Shown here piece by piece: positions 7,843 through 15,569 of a DNA stretch of 50,406 bases (its first letter is position 1; every line of letters begins with the position of its first letter). The position numbers were made by a program, and so were the translations under genes. The notes under the pieces were generated by a model. The model saw only the letters and a list, made by a program, of their open reading frames with translations, was not told the origin of the DNA and did not search any database. Where the stretch lies: assembly GCF_016861975.1 (NCBI RefSeq), contig NZ_BOMB01000036.1, positions 1 to 50,406 on the forward strand, in the 5' to 3' direction. Source of the stretch: Actinocatenispora rupis (lineage in GTDB: Bacteria > Actinomycetota > Actinomycetes > Mycobacteriales > Micromonosporaceae).

Positions 7843-8280
7843 TCACCGCTCGCCGGACGACCCGAGCCGGTCGAGTACCTGACCGAGGACGGTACGGAAG
7901 GTGGTCAGGTCGGCGGGATCGACGTCGCCGAGCCAGGCGCGCGCCGCCTCCGCCCGCCGCCGGTGCATCTCGGTGGCCTGCGCGGTACCGGCGTCGGTGA
8001 GGCCGACGAGGACGGCGCGACGGTCGGACGGGTGCGGCGTACGGGCGACCCAGCCCTGCTCGGCGAGCGTGTCGACCAGGCCGGTGACGTGCCGCGGGGT
8101 GACGCGCAGGATCTGGCTCAGTTCGCGCTGGACGACGGGGCCGCGCCGGTGCAGGACGAGCAGCACCTCGGCGCGCGCTGGGTTGAGCCCGTGCGCGCCG
8201 AGGTCCGCCCGCATCGACTCGCCCAGCCGGGTCGTCAGCTCGAACAGCGCGTCGAACGCCGTCAGCACCTCATCCGACAT
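7843..8280 (-). CDS. MarR-family transcriptional regulator
   Basis: A 145-residue winged-helix regulator. The recognition region is VVQRELSQILRVTPRHVTGLVDTLAEQGWVARTPHPSDRRAVLVGLTDAG, with the MarR wing signature D-x-R-A/x. The first and last helices should form the dimer interface. I chose the ATG at 8280; a TTG twelve bases upstream is less likely. It is divergent from a P450 gene, and a clean palindrome lies between the two starts. The simplest reading is that it represses itself and the P450, with release by a phenolic or other small ligand (family knowledge plus inference). Confidence 0.9.
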   Translation of the reverse strand: MSDEVLTAFDALFELTTRLGESMRADLGAHGLNPARAEVLLVLHRRGPVVQRELSQILRVTPRHVTGLVDTLAEQGWVARTPHPSDRRAVLVGLTDAGTAQATEMHRRRAEAARAWLGDVDPADLTTFRTVLGQVLDRLGSSGER

Positions 8281-8294
8281 CGGTACCCGCAATT

Positions 8295-8317
8295 CATTGT
8301 GAAGTCAGTTCACTATG
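8295..8317. promoter_or_regulatory. MarR operator between regulator and P450
   Basis: The intergenic space holds CAT-t-GTGAA-gtcag-TTCAC-t-ATG. This is a 23-base palindrome with perfect GTGAA/TTCAC half-sites (8299-8303, 8309-8313) and matching CAT/ATG flanks. Its size and AT-rich content fit a MarR dimer site. It overlaps the region where both divergent promoters must lie. Confidence 0.7.
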
Positions 8318-8357
8318 TTCTAGCCTCAGGGAAAGGTTACCGGCACGAGGAGCGCAC

Positions 8358-9473
8358 ATGCCCGTCCACCACGCCACCACGTACGCCGGAGACCCCGCCT
8401 GGCGCGTCACCGGCTACCGCACCGTCCGCCGGCTGCTCGCCGACCCGCGGCTCGGCCGCACACACACCGACCCCGACCACGCCTCCCGGTACTCCGAATC
8501 GATGGTCTTCGGCCGCGCGCTGCCCGCCTCCCCCACCGAACACGACGACCACGTGCAGCTGCGCCGGCTGCTCACCCCGGCGTTCTCCGCGCGACGAATG
8601 GCCCGGCTGCGACCCCGCGTCCAAGACCTCGTCGACGGCCTCCTCGACCAACTCACCGCGCAGGACCAGCCCGCCGACTTCCACCAGGCCGTCTCCTTCC
8701 CCCTGCCCGTACTGGTGATCTGCGAACTGCTCGGCGTCCCGTACCACGACCGCGACGACTTCCGCCGCTGGTCCGACGCCGCCGCCGACATGACCGACCG
8801 GCAACGCTCCCTAGACGGCCTCGCCGCGCTCTGGGCGTACATGCGGGACATCGTGGCGCGCAAGCGGCGCGAACCCGGCCCCGACGTACTCTCCGAACTG
8901 GGCGCCGCCAGCGACGACGGGACCGGCCGGTTCGCACCCGACCGGGCCGCCATGATCGCCGCCGGGCTGCTGTTCGCCGGCCACGAGACCACCGTCGCCG
9001 CCATCGACAAGGGCGTCGTCCTGCTCGACCGACATCCCGAACTCGCCGCCGACCCCGAACGGATCGCCGGCGCCGTCGAGGAGATCCTGCGGCTACCGCT
9101 GCCCGTACCGGTGGCGGACGGGCCAGCCCCCGGCCTGCCCCGCTGGGCCAACGCGGACATCGACGTCGACGGCACCACCATCCCCGCCGGCGACCTCGTC
9201 GTCCTCGACCTCCAGGACGCCAACCTCGACCCGGACACGTTCGACCGGCCGGCTGCCTGCGACCCCGGCCGTACCGACGGCACCCACCTGACGTTCGGCC
9301 ACGGCCCGCACTACTGCATCGGCGCGCCCGTGGCCCGACTCGAACTCCAGACCCTGTTCGCCACCCTCCCGCGGCGACTGCCCGGCCTGCGCCTCGCCGT
9401 ACCGGTGGACGAACTGCCGGCGCGCACCACGCACCTCACCGGCGGCCTCGCCGCACTCCCCGTCCGGTGGTGA
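8358..9473 (+). CDS. Cytochrome P450 controlled by MarR neighbour
   Basis: A 371-residue P450, slightly short at the N-terminus for a bacterial class I enzyme. The I-helix motif LLFAGHETT and the ExxR in EEILRL are canonical. The heme loop FGHGPHYCIGAPVAR has its axial ligand at Cys320. The stretch before the heme loop reads D-A-N-L-D-P-D-T-F where most family members have A-N-R-D-P. The ATG has GAGGAG nine to ten bases upstream. Divergent from the MarR gene and probably derepressed by the same ligand. No redox partner is adjacent. The VOC gene follows after 60 bp but seems to have its own promoter. Confidence 0.92.
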   Translation: MPVHHATTYAGDPAWRVTGYRTVRRLLADPRLGRTHTDPDHASRYSESMVFGRALPASPTEHDDHVQLRRLLTPAFSARRMARLRPRVQDLVDGLLDQLTAQDQPADFHQAVSFPLPVLVICELLGVPYHDRDDFRRWSDAAADMTDRQRSLDGLAALWAYMRDIVARKRREPGPDVLSELGAASDDGTGRFAPDRAAMIAAGLLFAGHETTVAAIDKGVVLLDRHPELAADPERIAGAVEEILRLPLPVPVADGPAPGLPRWANADIDVDGTTIPAGDLVVLDLQDANLDPDTFDRPAACDPGRTDGTHLTFGHGPHYCIGAPVARLELQTLFATLPRRLPGLRLAVPVDELPARTTHLTGGLAALPVRW

Positions 9474-9520
9474 CGCCGGATCGGGCAGGAATCGAGAAGC
9501 CGCCACGACCCCCGCGTACC

Positions 9521-9533
9521 TAGCGTGGTCGGC
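9521..9533 (+). promoter_or_regulatory. Probable leaderless promoter of the VOC gene
   Basis: TAGCGT (9521-9526) fits the actinobacterial -10 pattern TANNNT and ends seven bases before the ATG at 9534. No Shine-Dalgarno is seen. This supports the ATG over the in-frame GTG at 9525. Confidence 0.4.
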
Positions 9534-10148
9534 ATGACGTCCATCGCATCGCTCACCCTCGGCGTGACCGACCCGTCGGCCGCGGAATCCTTCTACCGCA
9601 AGGCATTCGACGGCGCCGTCCCGGTACTGACCCGCGCCGACGAGACACCGACGACCGGCTTCCGCGGATTCACCGTGTCGCTCGTCGTGTCCCAACCGTC
9701 CACCGCCGCCGCCCTCATCGACGCCACCCTCGACGCCGGCGCGACCGCACTGAAACCCGCCGCCAAGTCCTTCTGGGGCTTCGGCGGCGTCGTCCAGGCA
9801 CCCGACGGCACGATCTGGAAGATCGCCACCTCCGAGAAGAAGGACACCGGCCCCGCCACCCGCCGCGTCGACGACGTCGTACTCCTGCTCGGAGTCGCGG
9901 ACATGGTTGCCAGCAAACGGTTCTACGTCGACCGCGGGCTCACCGTGGCCAAGAGCTTCGGCCGCAAGTACACCGAGTTCGCGTCCACGCCCGGCACCGT
10001 CAAGCTCGCCCTGTACGGGCGGCGCGGCCTCGCCAAGGACGCGGGTGTCGCGCCCGACGGCAGCGGCTCGCACCGGCTCACGATCGGCGGCGACGCCGGC
10101 GCGTTCACCGACCCCGACGGCTTCGACTGGCAGCCCACACCCGCCTGA
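9534..10148 (+). CDS. Two-domain VOC (glyoxalase/bleomycin-resistance fold) protein
   Basis: A 204-residue protein made of two vicinal-oxygen-chelate modules. The first is about 3-100 (ASLTLGVTDPSAAESFYRKAF up to PDGTIWKIAT). The second is about 112-203 (VDDVVLLLGVADMVASKRFYV up to DPDGFDWQPTP). Many relatives bind a metal or act as resistance or isomerase proteins, but metal-ligand positions are not obvious here, so the activity cannot be named. The start was chosen from the apparent leaderless promoter. Confidence 0.8.
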   Translation: MTSIASLTLGVTDPSAAESFYRKAFDGAVPVLTRADETPTTGFRGFTVSLVVSQPSTAAALIDATLDAGATALKPAAKSFWGFGGVVQAPDGTIWKIATSEKKDTGPATRRVDDVVLLLGVADMVASKRFYVDRGLTVAKSFGRKYTEFASTPGTVKLALYGRRGLAKDAGVAPDGSGSHRLTIGGDAGAFTDPDGFDWQPTPA

Positions 10149-10174
10149 CCCGGAATCCCCTACCCCGTACCGCA

Positions 10175-10557
10175 AGCCGCTCGGGCGCTGGCCGTGCCGT
10201 CCGCTCATGCGGTCACGGTGCCGCCCGCTCAGGCCGTTACGGTGCGGTCCGCATGGGCGTCGACGGTGTTGTCCACTCGGACGGTGACAGGTGGCGTCCC
10301 GCTCGGGCAGTGACGGTGTTGTCCGCTCGACCGCGGACGACGCAGTCCACCCGGGCCCTGGCGGTACGGTCCGCTTCACCGTCGGCGGCGTGGCCCGCTC
10401 GGCCGCGGACGGCGCAGCCCACTCGGGCGGTGGCGGTGGTGCCCGCTCGGCAACGCAGTCCATTCGGCCGCTGGCAGTGTTGTCCGCTCGGCCGCTCGCA
10501 GTGCAGCCCGTTCGGCCGCTTGCGGGGTGTGGTCCGCTGGGACGCTGGCGGTTTGTG
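10175..10557. repeat. Sixteen 24-bp degenerate tandem repeats
   Basis: The stretch divides cleanly into sixteen units, each starting G(T/C)CC(G/A) and resembling GTCCGCTCGGCCGCTGGC followed by GGTGTT. Most units are 24 bases, four are 25-26, and the twelfth is truncated to 17. Unit starts are 10175, 10199, 10223, 10247, 10271, 10296, 10321, 10345, 10369, 10393, 10417, 10441, 10458, 10482, 10506 and 10532. There are no spacers, so it is not CRISPR. The period is a multiple of three, which keeps several frames open, but none looks like a real protein. Confidence 0.8.
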
Positions 10558-11105
10558 GTGGCGCAGGACGGCCCGGCAGGGGGGACCACCGGGCCGTCAC
10601 GCCACGGAGTCGGGCGAGGGGGGTTCCCGCCGGGCCGATGTGTCAGGGGGTTACACATCGAAGCACGACTCCGGCGCTAAGTTACGACACCCGATCGGGT
10701 GCAGGCGACCCCTCGGACGAGTGAACCCGCCGGTCGTACGCTCGCGCCGGCCCGCCACGGTCACCCGTCGGAGTGATCTTCGAAGGTAACGAAACGTGAC
10801 CGGCGGGGTCCGCGCCGGCCGGTGAAGCGGACAGCGGGGAGCCCGACCGACCACAACCACACCCGTCAACGTCACGCAATGTCATGCACACACTACTGTT
10901 CACACATGCCGACTCTTGTCGTCCTCTGAACGCTCGGTTAGCTTCCGAGCTGAGCCTGCTGGTGGTTCACCAGAAGTGGCTCTGCTGGAAGCCCGGGCGA
11001 GTTCGCCGACGGAACGTCTCTGGGGGGTGGCGTTCACCGGCGAACCCCGGGCTCCATCGTGTCCGGGGTCATCACACCCGGAGGCCCACCGCACCCAGGC
11101 CAGCG

Positions 11106-11162
11106 CCGCACGAGCCGTCGCCGCACGAGCCGTCGCCGCACGGGCCTTCGCCGTTGGCCGTC
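11106..11162. repeat. 15-bp tandem repeat
   Basis: CCGCACGAGCCGTCG occurs twice without change (11106-11120, 11121-11135), followed by a third copy with two changes and a decayed partial fourth. No associated gene is recognised. Confidence 0.7.
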
Positions 11163-11488
11163 GACAAGTTCCGGCCGGACCGCCGAGACCTGACGGCGCG
11201 GCCATCTACGTCGCCGTCATCGCGTACGCCCCGCGGCACCCTCCGAAGGCCGCTGCGTTGCCTCGTCTCGGAGAGGCGCTGACGTTGGCCCGTTCCGGAA
11301 GGCGGCTGACGTTGGCGCCTTTCCGGAGGCCCGTTCCCGGTGCACATTTCAGGTACGAACCGTTGCCGGACGGAGGTCGTCGCCTCCGGGGTCGCGCCGA
11401 GGCCCGCCCGGACTCCGGACTGCCCAGGCTGAACGTCTCGGCGTGTCGGCGTGTCGGCGTGTCAGCGGCCCAGATTGTTCAACTGTTC

Positions 11489-11503
11489 CCTTGTTGAACA
11501 AGG
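11489..11503. promoter_or_regulatory. 15-base palindrome, possible operator
   Basis: CCTTGTT-G-AACAAGG is a perfect palindrome in an AT-richer patch that also contains GTTCAAC and two ACAAT words just downstream. It looks like a regulator binding site, but no gene start lies nearby on either strand, so its target is unclear. Confidence 0.3.
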
Positions 11504-11751
11504 CGACAATTGGACAATCGATAGGCGCACCAAGATCATCGGCAGTGGCGCCAAGATCATCAGCGCCCCCGCATCGCCACGCGAGCGTCCGGTCACCAGC
11601 CACCCATGAGGACGTTTCGGCACTCCGCTACCCATAACCTCGAAGCGGCCCGCCACCCAAGCGCACCGATCCGCCCCTCCCCGTACCGAGGGGAAATGCT
11701 TGTGCCGCAACGGTTTTCGCGCGTGATGGCATGCCGGGTCGCCATCGAGCA

Positions 11752-11797
11752 TTGACGCAACCGTACGGTTGCCATAGTGTGGCAACCGAGTGGTTGC
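11752..11797 (+). promoter_or_regulatory. Sigma-A-like promoter with two palindromic operators
   Basis: TTGACG (11752-11757), a 17-base spacer and TAGTGT (11775-11780) form a good housekeeping-type promoter. Two palindromes of the form GCAACC-N4-GGTTGC overlap it. One fills the spacer (11757-11772, GCAACCGTACGGTTGC), and one covers the expected start point (11782-11797, GCAACCGAGTGGTTGC). Their centres are 25 bases apart. This geometry suggests tight repression by a dimeric, TetR-like factor. Confidence 0.7.
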
Positions 11798-11817
11798 TAC
11801 ATCGGACGGAGATCGCC

Positions 11818-12594
11818 ATGACGGAGAAGGACGCGGCGCCGGCACTGCCCACGGTGGTGGACCGGGCGACGTGGCAGGCCGAGATCGACCGCCTGCGGGT
11901 ACGGGAGAAGGCGCACACCCGGGAGAGCGACGCGATCGCGGCGGCCCGGCGGCGGCTGCCGATGGTGCCGGTGGACGGGTCGGTCACGCTGGCGGGGCCG
12001 GACGGGCCGGTGTCGCTGCTGGACGTGTTCGAGGGCCGCCGGCAGCTCGTCGCGTACTTCCACATGTGGTTCGACGGGCTGCCCGCGGCCGAGCAGTGCG
12101 AGGGGTGCACGTTCTTCAACAGCCAGGTGCGGGAGCTGTCGTACCTGCACTCGCGCGACGTCACGTACGCGACGTTCTGCCAGGGGCCGCTCGACGAGAG
12201 CCTGCGGTACCGGGACTTCATGGGGTGGGACGTCCCGTGGTACTCGGTGTGCGACTGCGCGGACGAGTTGCTGGCGGGCCGGCCGTTCTTCCTGCTGGCG
12301 AGCTACCTGCGGGACGCCGACCGGGTGTACGAGACGTACGCGACGACGATCCGTGGCTACGAGGCGGCCATGTCGCCGACGCACGGCCTGCTGGACCGCA
12401 CCGTGTACGGCCGGCAGGAGACGTGGGAGGACTCGCCCGAGGGCTGGCCGCAGGGCTTCGGCGCGGGTGCCCGCGACGTGTGGCGTACGGACGGCCGGCC
12501 GACGGCGCAGTGGTCGCGCATCACCGCCGGCCGCGACGACGCGCTGCACTCGTCGGCGACCCCGGCGCCACACCACGACTGCGCCTGTTCCTGA
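11818..12594 (+). CDS. DUF899-family thioredoxin-like protein
   Basis: A 258-residue protein of the DUF899 family, predicted from its fold to be a dithiol-disulfide oxidoreductase. The thioredoxin-like core begins near LLDVFEGRRQLVAYFHMWF and contains the C-x-x-C pair in EQCEGCTFFNSQ. The segments FCQGPLDESLRYRDFMGWDVPWYS and GRPFFLLASYLRDADRVYETY match the family pattern. The ATG at 11818 has GGAG eight bases upstream and lies behind a strongly regulated promoter. A C-terminal HHDCACS tail adds two more Cys. True substrate unknown. Confidence 0.85.
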   Translation: MTEKDAAPALPTVVDRATWQAEIDRLRVREKAHTRESDAIAAARRRLPMVPVDGSVTLAGPDGPVSLLDVFEGRRQLVAYFHMWFDGLPAAEQCEGCTFFNSQVRELSYLHSRDVTYATFCQGPLDESLRYRDFMGWDVPWYSVCDCADELLAGRPFFLLASYLRDADRVYETYATTIRGYEAAMSPTHGLLDRTVYGRQETWEDSPEGWPQGFGAGARDVWRTDGRPTAQWSRITAGRDDALHSSATPAPHHDCACS

Positions 12595-12676
12595 CCCTTT
12601 CCCTTGGTACGCAAGGGGTCCAGCACCGGCGGCACCTCGGCTCACCCGGGGTGTTGCCGGCATGGGCTGACCTATG

Positions 12677-12682
12677 TAGAGT
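12677..12682 (+). promoter_or_regulatory. -10 element of a probable leaderless PadR transcript
   Basis: TAGAGT fits TANNNT and ends six bases before the PadR ATG at 12689. No Shine-Dalgarno is seen. The overlapping TATGTA could be part of a PadR operator, which often contains ATGT. Confidence 0.4.
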
Positions 12683-12688
12683 TCCGGC

Positions 12689-13015
12689 ATGAGTAGGGAA
12701 CCGAGAATCACGGCCGCGGTGGCCACGGTGCTCGCGGCGTTCCTGGCCGAGCCCGACACCGCGCGGTACGGGCTGGAACTGATGCGCGCCACCGGGCACC
12801 CGAGCGGCACCCTCTACCCCGTCCTCGCCCGGCTGCAGGACGCCGGCTGGGTCGACGCCGAATGGGAGGAGGCCACCGCCGCGCAGAGCACCGGCCGCCC
12901 GCCCCGCCGCTACTACCGGCTCACCGCCGACGGCGTCGTCGCCGCGCGCCGCGAGCTGGCCGCGCTGCACCGCGCGCTCGGCGTACCCGGCCGGCCGGCG
13001 ACGGGGCTCGCGTGA
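12689..13015 (+). CDS. PadR-family transcriptional regulator
   Basis: A 108-residue winged-helix protein. The motif YGLELMRATGHPSGTLYPVLARLQDAGWVDAEWE is the PadR helix-turn-helix with its G-T-L-Y-P signature, followed by the wing RRYYRLTADG. It has only a short C-terminal dimerisation helix. The stop overlaps the ATG of the next gene (TGATG at 13013-13017), so regulator and membrane protein are cotranslated. In such pairs the regulator commonly controls the operon in response to membrane or drug stress (family knowledge; unproven here). Confidence 0.92.
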   Translation: MSREPRITAAVATVLAAFLAEPDTARYGLELMRATGHPSGTLYPVLARLQDAGWVDAEWEEATAAQSTGRPPRRYYRLTADGVVAARRELAALHRALGVPGRPATGLA

Positions 13016-15123
13016 TGGGCGGCCTCACCGGACGCCTGCTGCGGTTCGCCGCCGACCGCTGGGTCGCCGCCGGCCGCCCCGACCCGTACGAGGAGTGGCT
13101 CGGGGAACTGGCCGAGCTGCGCGGCGCGCCGAACGCGGGCTGGCAGAGCCTGGTATTCGCCGCGAGCCTGGCGTGCAGTCGCGCGCCGCGGCTGGGCGCC
13201 CGTGACCGGTCGGGGTGGTCGGTCCGCCTCGCCGCGCCGCTGCTGGTCCTCCTGCTCGTACCGAGCGTCGTGGTGGTCGCCGGCGGTGCCGCGCTGCGGC
13301 TCGCGGACCTGCCGATCGTCACCAGCGACCCGCACGATCCGCACTTCTGGCTGGTGTTCGTCGGCTTCGGGCTGCGCATCGCGATGACCCTCGCGCTGAT
13401 GGTGCTGCTGCTCGTCGCCGGCCGCGCGACCGGCCGCCGGCTGCCGCTGTCCACCGCGCCCTCCGGCCCGTACTCGACGACGGTCGCGGCGGTGGTCACG
13501 GTGGTGATGCTGCTGGTCGGCACCGTGCCATGGGTGATCGTCCAGCATGCCGTGAACGGCGTCGCCGGCCCGGTCGGCGGGCTGACGCTCTGGGCGGTAC
13601 TCGTCGCGCTCGCCGTACCGGTGGTGTTGCGGACGCTGCACGCCGGACGGCGGCGGCTCGCCACGACCTGGTCGGTACTCGCCGCTCTCGTCGCGACCTG
13701 GCTCGGCATCACCGTCACCGTCGCGCCCCACCTGCTCCGCGTACCCGGCGCGGTCCGGTCCCTGCCGCTGTGGGTACCCGACCTGCTCGTCGACAGCGCG
13801 CAGATCCTGCCGCTGCCCGGCGACACGCACCGGTACGTGTCGGAACATCTGACCGCCGCCGGCTGGTACCTGCCGCTGATGCTCGTTGCCGCCGCCGCGT
13901 ACGGGCTGGGCTACGCGACGTCCGCCGCCCGCTCGCGCCTCGCAGTACCGCGGAGCGCGCCGGTGGAACGGGTCGCGTGGCCCGCCGGCCCGCGGTACCG
14001 GGGGCTGGGGTGGGTGTTCGCCGCGGTCGGCGCGGTGGCGTGGCTCGGTCTCGTCACCCGGATGACGCCGCCCGCCGACCGGCTGACCGCGGCCGGGAAG
14101 GGCGGTGACAGCGTCCTTCTCGTCTTCACCCTCGACCTGCGCCACCTCGCCGTACTGCTGACCGCCGCCGGCCTGGTCGTCGCGCTGCGCCGGGCCGGAC
14201 CGGCCTGGCCCGCGCTGCTCACCGCACCGGCGCTGCTGGCCGCCGACATCGCACTCGGGCGTACCGGGCCGCCGACGGGAATCGCCGCAACGGTGGCCGT
14301 GTCCACCGTCGTACTGTGCGCCACCGCCGCGGGCGCCGTGACCCGGCTGGTCGCGCGGCCCGACCGGACGTACGGCCGGTGGACCCCGGCCGTCGTCGCC
14401 ATCGCCGCGGCGGCGTGCACGCTGGTACCGCCGGTCTTCTCCGACACCGACCTGGCCCCCACCTCGACGATGGTCGCGCTGACCGTGCTGCTCGGCGCCG
14501 GGCTCGGCGGGCTCGCCGGGTACTGCCTCGGGCTCGCCCGCACCCCACACCCCGGGCTTGCCGCCCGCATCGCGTACGTGCCGGTCGGCGTGCTGTTCGC
14601 TGGTGGTCTCGCGCTGCTCACCGCCCGGCCCGGCGCGTGGCTGCAATGGGTTCCGCACCTCGCGCCGCTCGTCGCGGTCCTCGTCGCGATGCTGGCGTAC
14701 CCGGGTCGGCGGAGCCGGAGGCTGCGCGTCGGTATCGCGTTCGCCGCGCTGCCGGCCGGCCCCGTGTGCATCACGATCGGCGTGTACACGTCGCTGATCA
14801 TGGACGCGATCGTGCCGTCCCGTACCGGCCTTGACTACGACGCGGTACCGATGGCCGTCGGCATCGGGGTGGTGGCCGTCGGCCTGGCCGCCGGGCTCGT
14901 CGCCCTGTTCCAGCGACCGAACCGCCCCGCGGCACCGCGACGGGGCCCGACCGCCGTCACCGGCCCGCCGCCCGCAAACGGCCCGTCGCCGGCAACCGGT
15001 CCGTCACCCGCAACCGGTCCGGCGCCCGAATCCGTTGCGACAGCGGCGATCCCGGCGCCCGGATCGGTACCCGGTCAGGAGTCGACGGGGGCGGAGCGGA
15101 CCGGGTCGCTGGTCGCGGACTGA
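13015..15123 (+). CDS. Polytopic membrane protein in operon with PadR
   Basis: A 702-residue protein with a short cytoplasmic start (about 1-60) containing RWVAAGRPDPYEEWLGELAEL, a pattern often seen before permease-like regions in PadR-linked membrane proteins. Many transmembrane helices follow in at least two blocks from about residue 68 to 640. I recognise no ATPase or transporter signature. The C-terminal tail is low-complexity Pro/Ala/Thr/Ser and includes an 18-bp tandem repeat. It starts within the stop codon of the PadR gene. Function unknown; a stress-responsive envelope role is an inference. Confidence 0.8.
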   Translation: MGGLTGRLLRFAADRWVAAGRPDPYEEWLGELAELRGAPNAGWQSLVFAASLACSRAPRLGARDRSGWSVRLAAPLLVLLLVPSVVVVAGGAALRLADLPIVTSDPHDPHFWLVFVGFGLRIAMTLALMVLLLVAGRATGRRLPLSTAPSGPYSTTVAAVVTVVMLLVGTVPWVIVQHAVNGVAGPVGGLTLWAVLVALAVPVVLRTLHAGRRRLATTWSVLAALVATWLGITVTVAPHLLRVPGAVRSLPLWVPDLLVDSAQILPLPGDTHRYVSEHLTAAGWYLPLMLVAAAAYGLGYATSAARSRLAVPRSAPVERVAWPAGPRYRGLGWVFAAVGAVAWLGLVTRMTPPADRLTAAGKGGDSVLLVFTLDLRHLAVLLTAAGLVVALRRAGPAWPALLTAPALLAADIALGRTGPPTGIAATVAVSTVVLCATAAGAVTRLVARPDRTYGRWTPAVVAIAAAACTLVPPVFSDTDLAPTSTMVALTVLLGAGLGGLAGYCLGLARTPHPGLAARIAYVPVGVLFAGGLALLTARPGAWLQWVPHLAPLVAVLVAMLAYPGRRSRRLRVGIAFAALPAGPVCITIGVYTSLIMDAIVPSRTGLDYDAVPMAVGIGVVAVGLAAGLVALFQRPNRPAAPRRGPTAVTGPPPANGPSPATGPSPATGPAPESVATAAIPAPGSVPGQESTGAERTGSLVAD
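14964..15035 (+). repeat. 18-bp tandem repeat coding for a P-S-P-A-T-G tail
   Basis: Four units of 18 bases encode the repeated hexapeptide (P/S)PATGP at the cytosolic or exposed C-terminus of the membrane protein. The last unit runs into a copy of the ATCCGTTGC motif (15030-15038). Confidence 0.6.
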
Positions 15124-15569
15124 CCCCGGCGGCTCCACCGGGCCGATCGCGACCCGCTCCCGGAGGACCGGCGAGGCCACTCGTGAGTCCACTGTGGACG
15201 GTACGGGGCGCCGCGCGTACCGGTCGGCCAGGTCCGGACAGGGCTCACCGAACGCGGGCCATCCGTACCGTTCGGGCGATCGTGCACGAACGCGCCGCGC
15301 GACGCGTCGAACCCTGACGCCGCAACGGTTGTACGCACGGCCCGGGCCACCCCGGCGGTACGGAACCGGCGGATACCACGCGCCTTCGGGGGTACGGCCG
15401 GCCGAGACGTACGCCACCTGCGGAAGTTCGCCGGGAACGTCCGCGCGACGCGGGCGGATCTGGTGGACTGGTGTGCGTTCGACGTCCGGCGCGCCCTGCC
15501 GCGCCCGAGGCGCACCTCGCCGCAGAGCGACGCCGGGCGGCGCCGGCCGCCCCGAACCGGGAGGAAGTC
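15124..15569. other. Gene-free interval containing a 13-base palindrome
   Basis: No credible gene is seen. The stretch contains the perfect palindrome GTCCACTGTGGAC (15187-15199), one of several dispersed copies in the window, and a CGCAACGGTT word (15320). The promoter of the hydrolase should lie in its right part but cannot be located with confidence. Confidence 0.4.

Larger units (their letters stand above)
10558..11751. other. Gene-free interval with palindromes and short repeats
   Basis: I see no convincing gene here; open frames are short, Arg/Pro-rich and lack start signals. It holds an inverted repeat CGATGTGT...ACACATCG (10636-10660, 9-base loop), a 14-base palindrome CACCCGATCGGGTG (10688-10701), GCTCGG...CCGAGC (10932-10950), and 15-bp tandem repeats (11106-11162). 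It also holds the palindrome CCTTGTTGAACAAGG (11489-11503) and two copies of CCAAGATCATC 21 bases apart (11530 and 11551). The last part is noticeably AT-richer than its surroundings. Confidence 0.5.

Noticed and set aside
2832-9473. Possible natural-product gene cluster (two P450s, a berberine-bridge-type oxidase, MarR)
   Set aside because: No scaffold-forming enzyme (PKS, NRPS, terpene cyclase, RiPP precursor) is present, and the genes are separate transcription units with their own operators.
10175-10557. Possible CRISPR array
   Set aside because: Units are contiguous with no unique spacers, too short and too variable, and no cas genes are near.
9093-10658. Minus-strand open frame of about 520 codons across the second P450, the VOC gene and the 24-bp repeats
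   Set aside because: It overlaps two well-supported genes on the other strand. Its repeat part only reflects the 24-bp period, and no family features or ribosome site are seen.
10884-11637. Several short open frames in the gene-free interval, both strands
   Set aside because: Arg/Pro/Ser-rich translations, mutual overlap and no start signals. They look like chance frames in GC-rich DNA.
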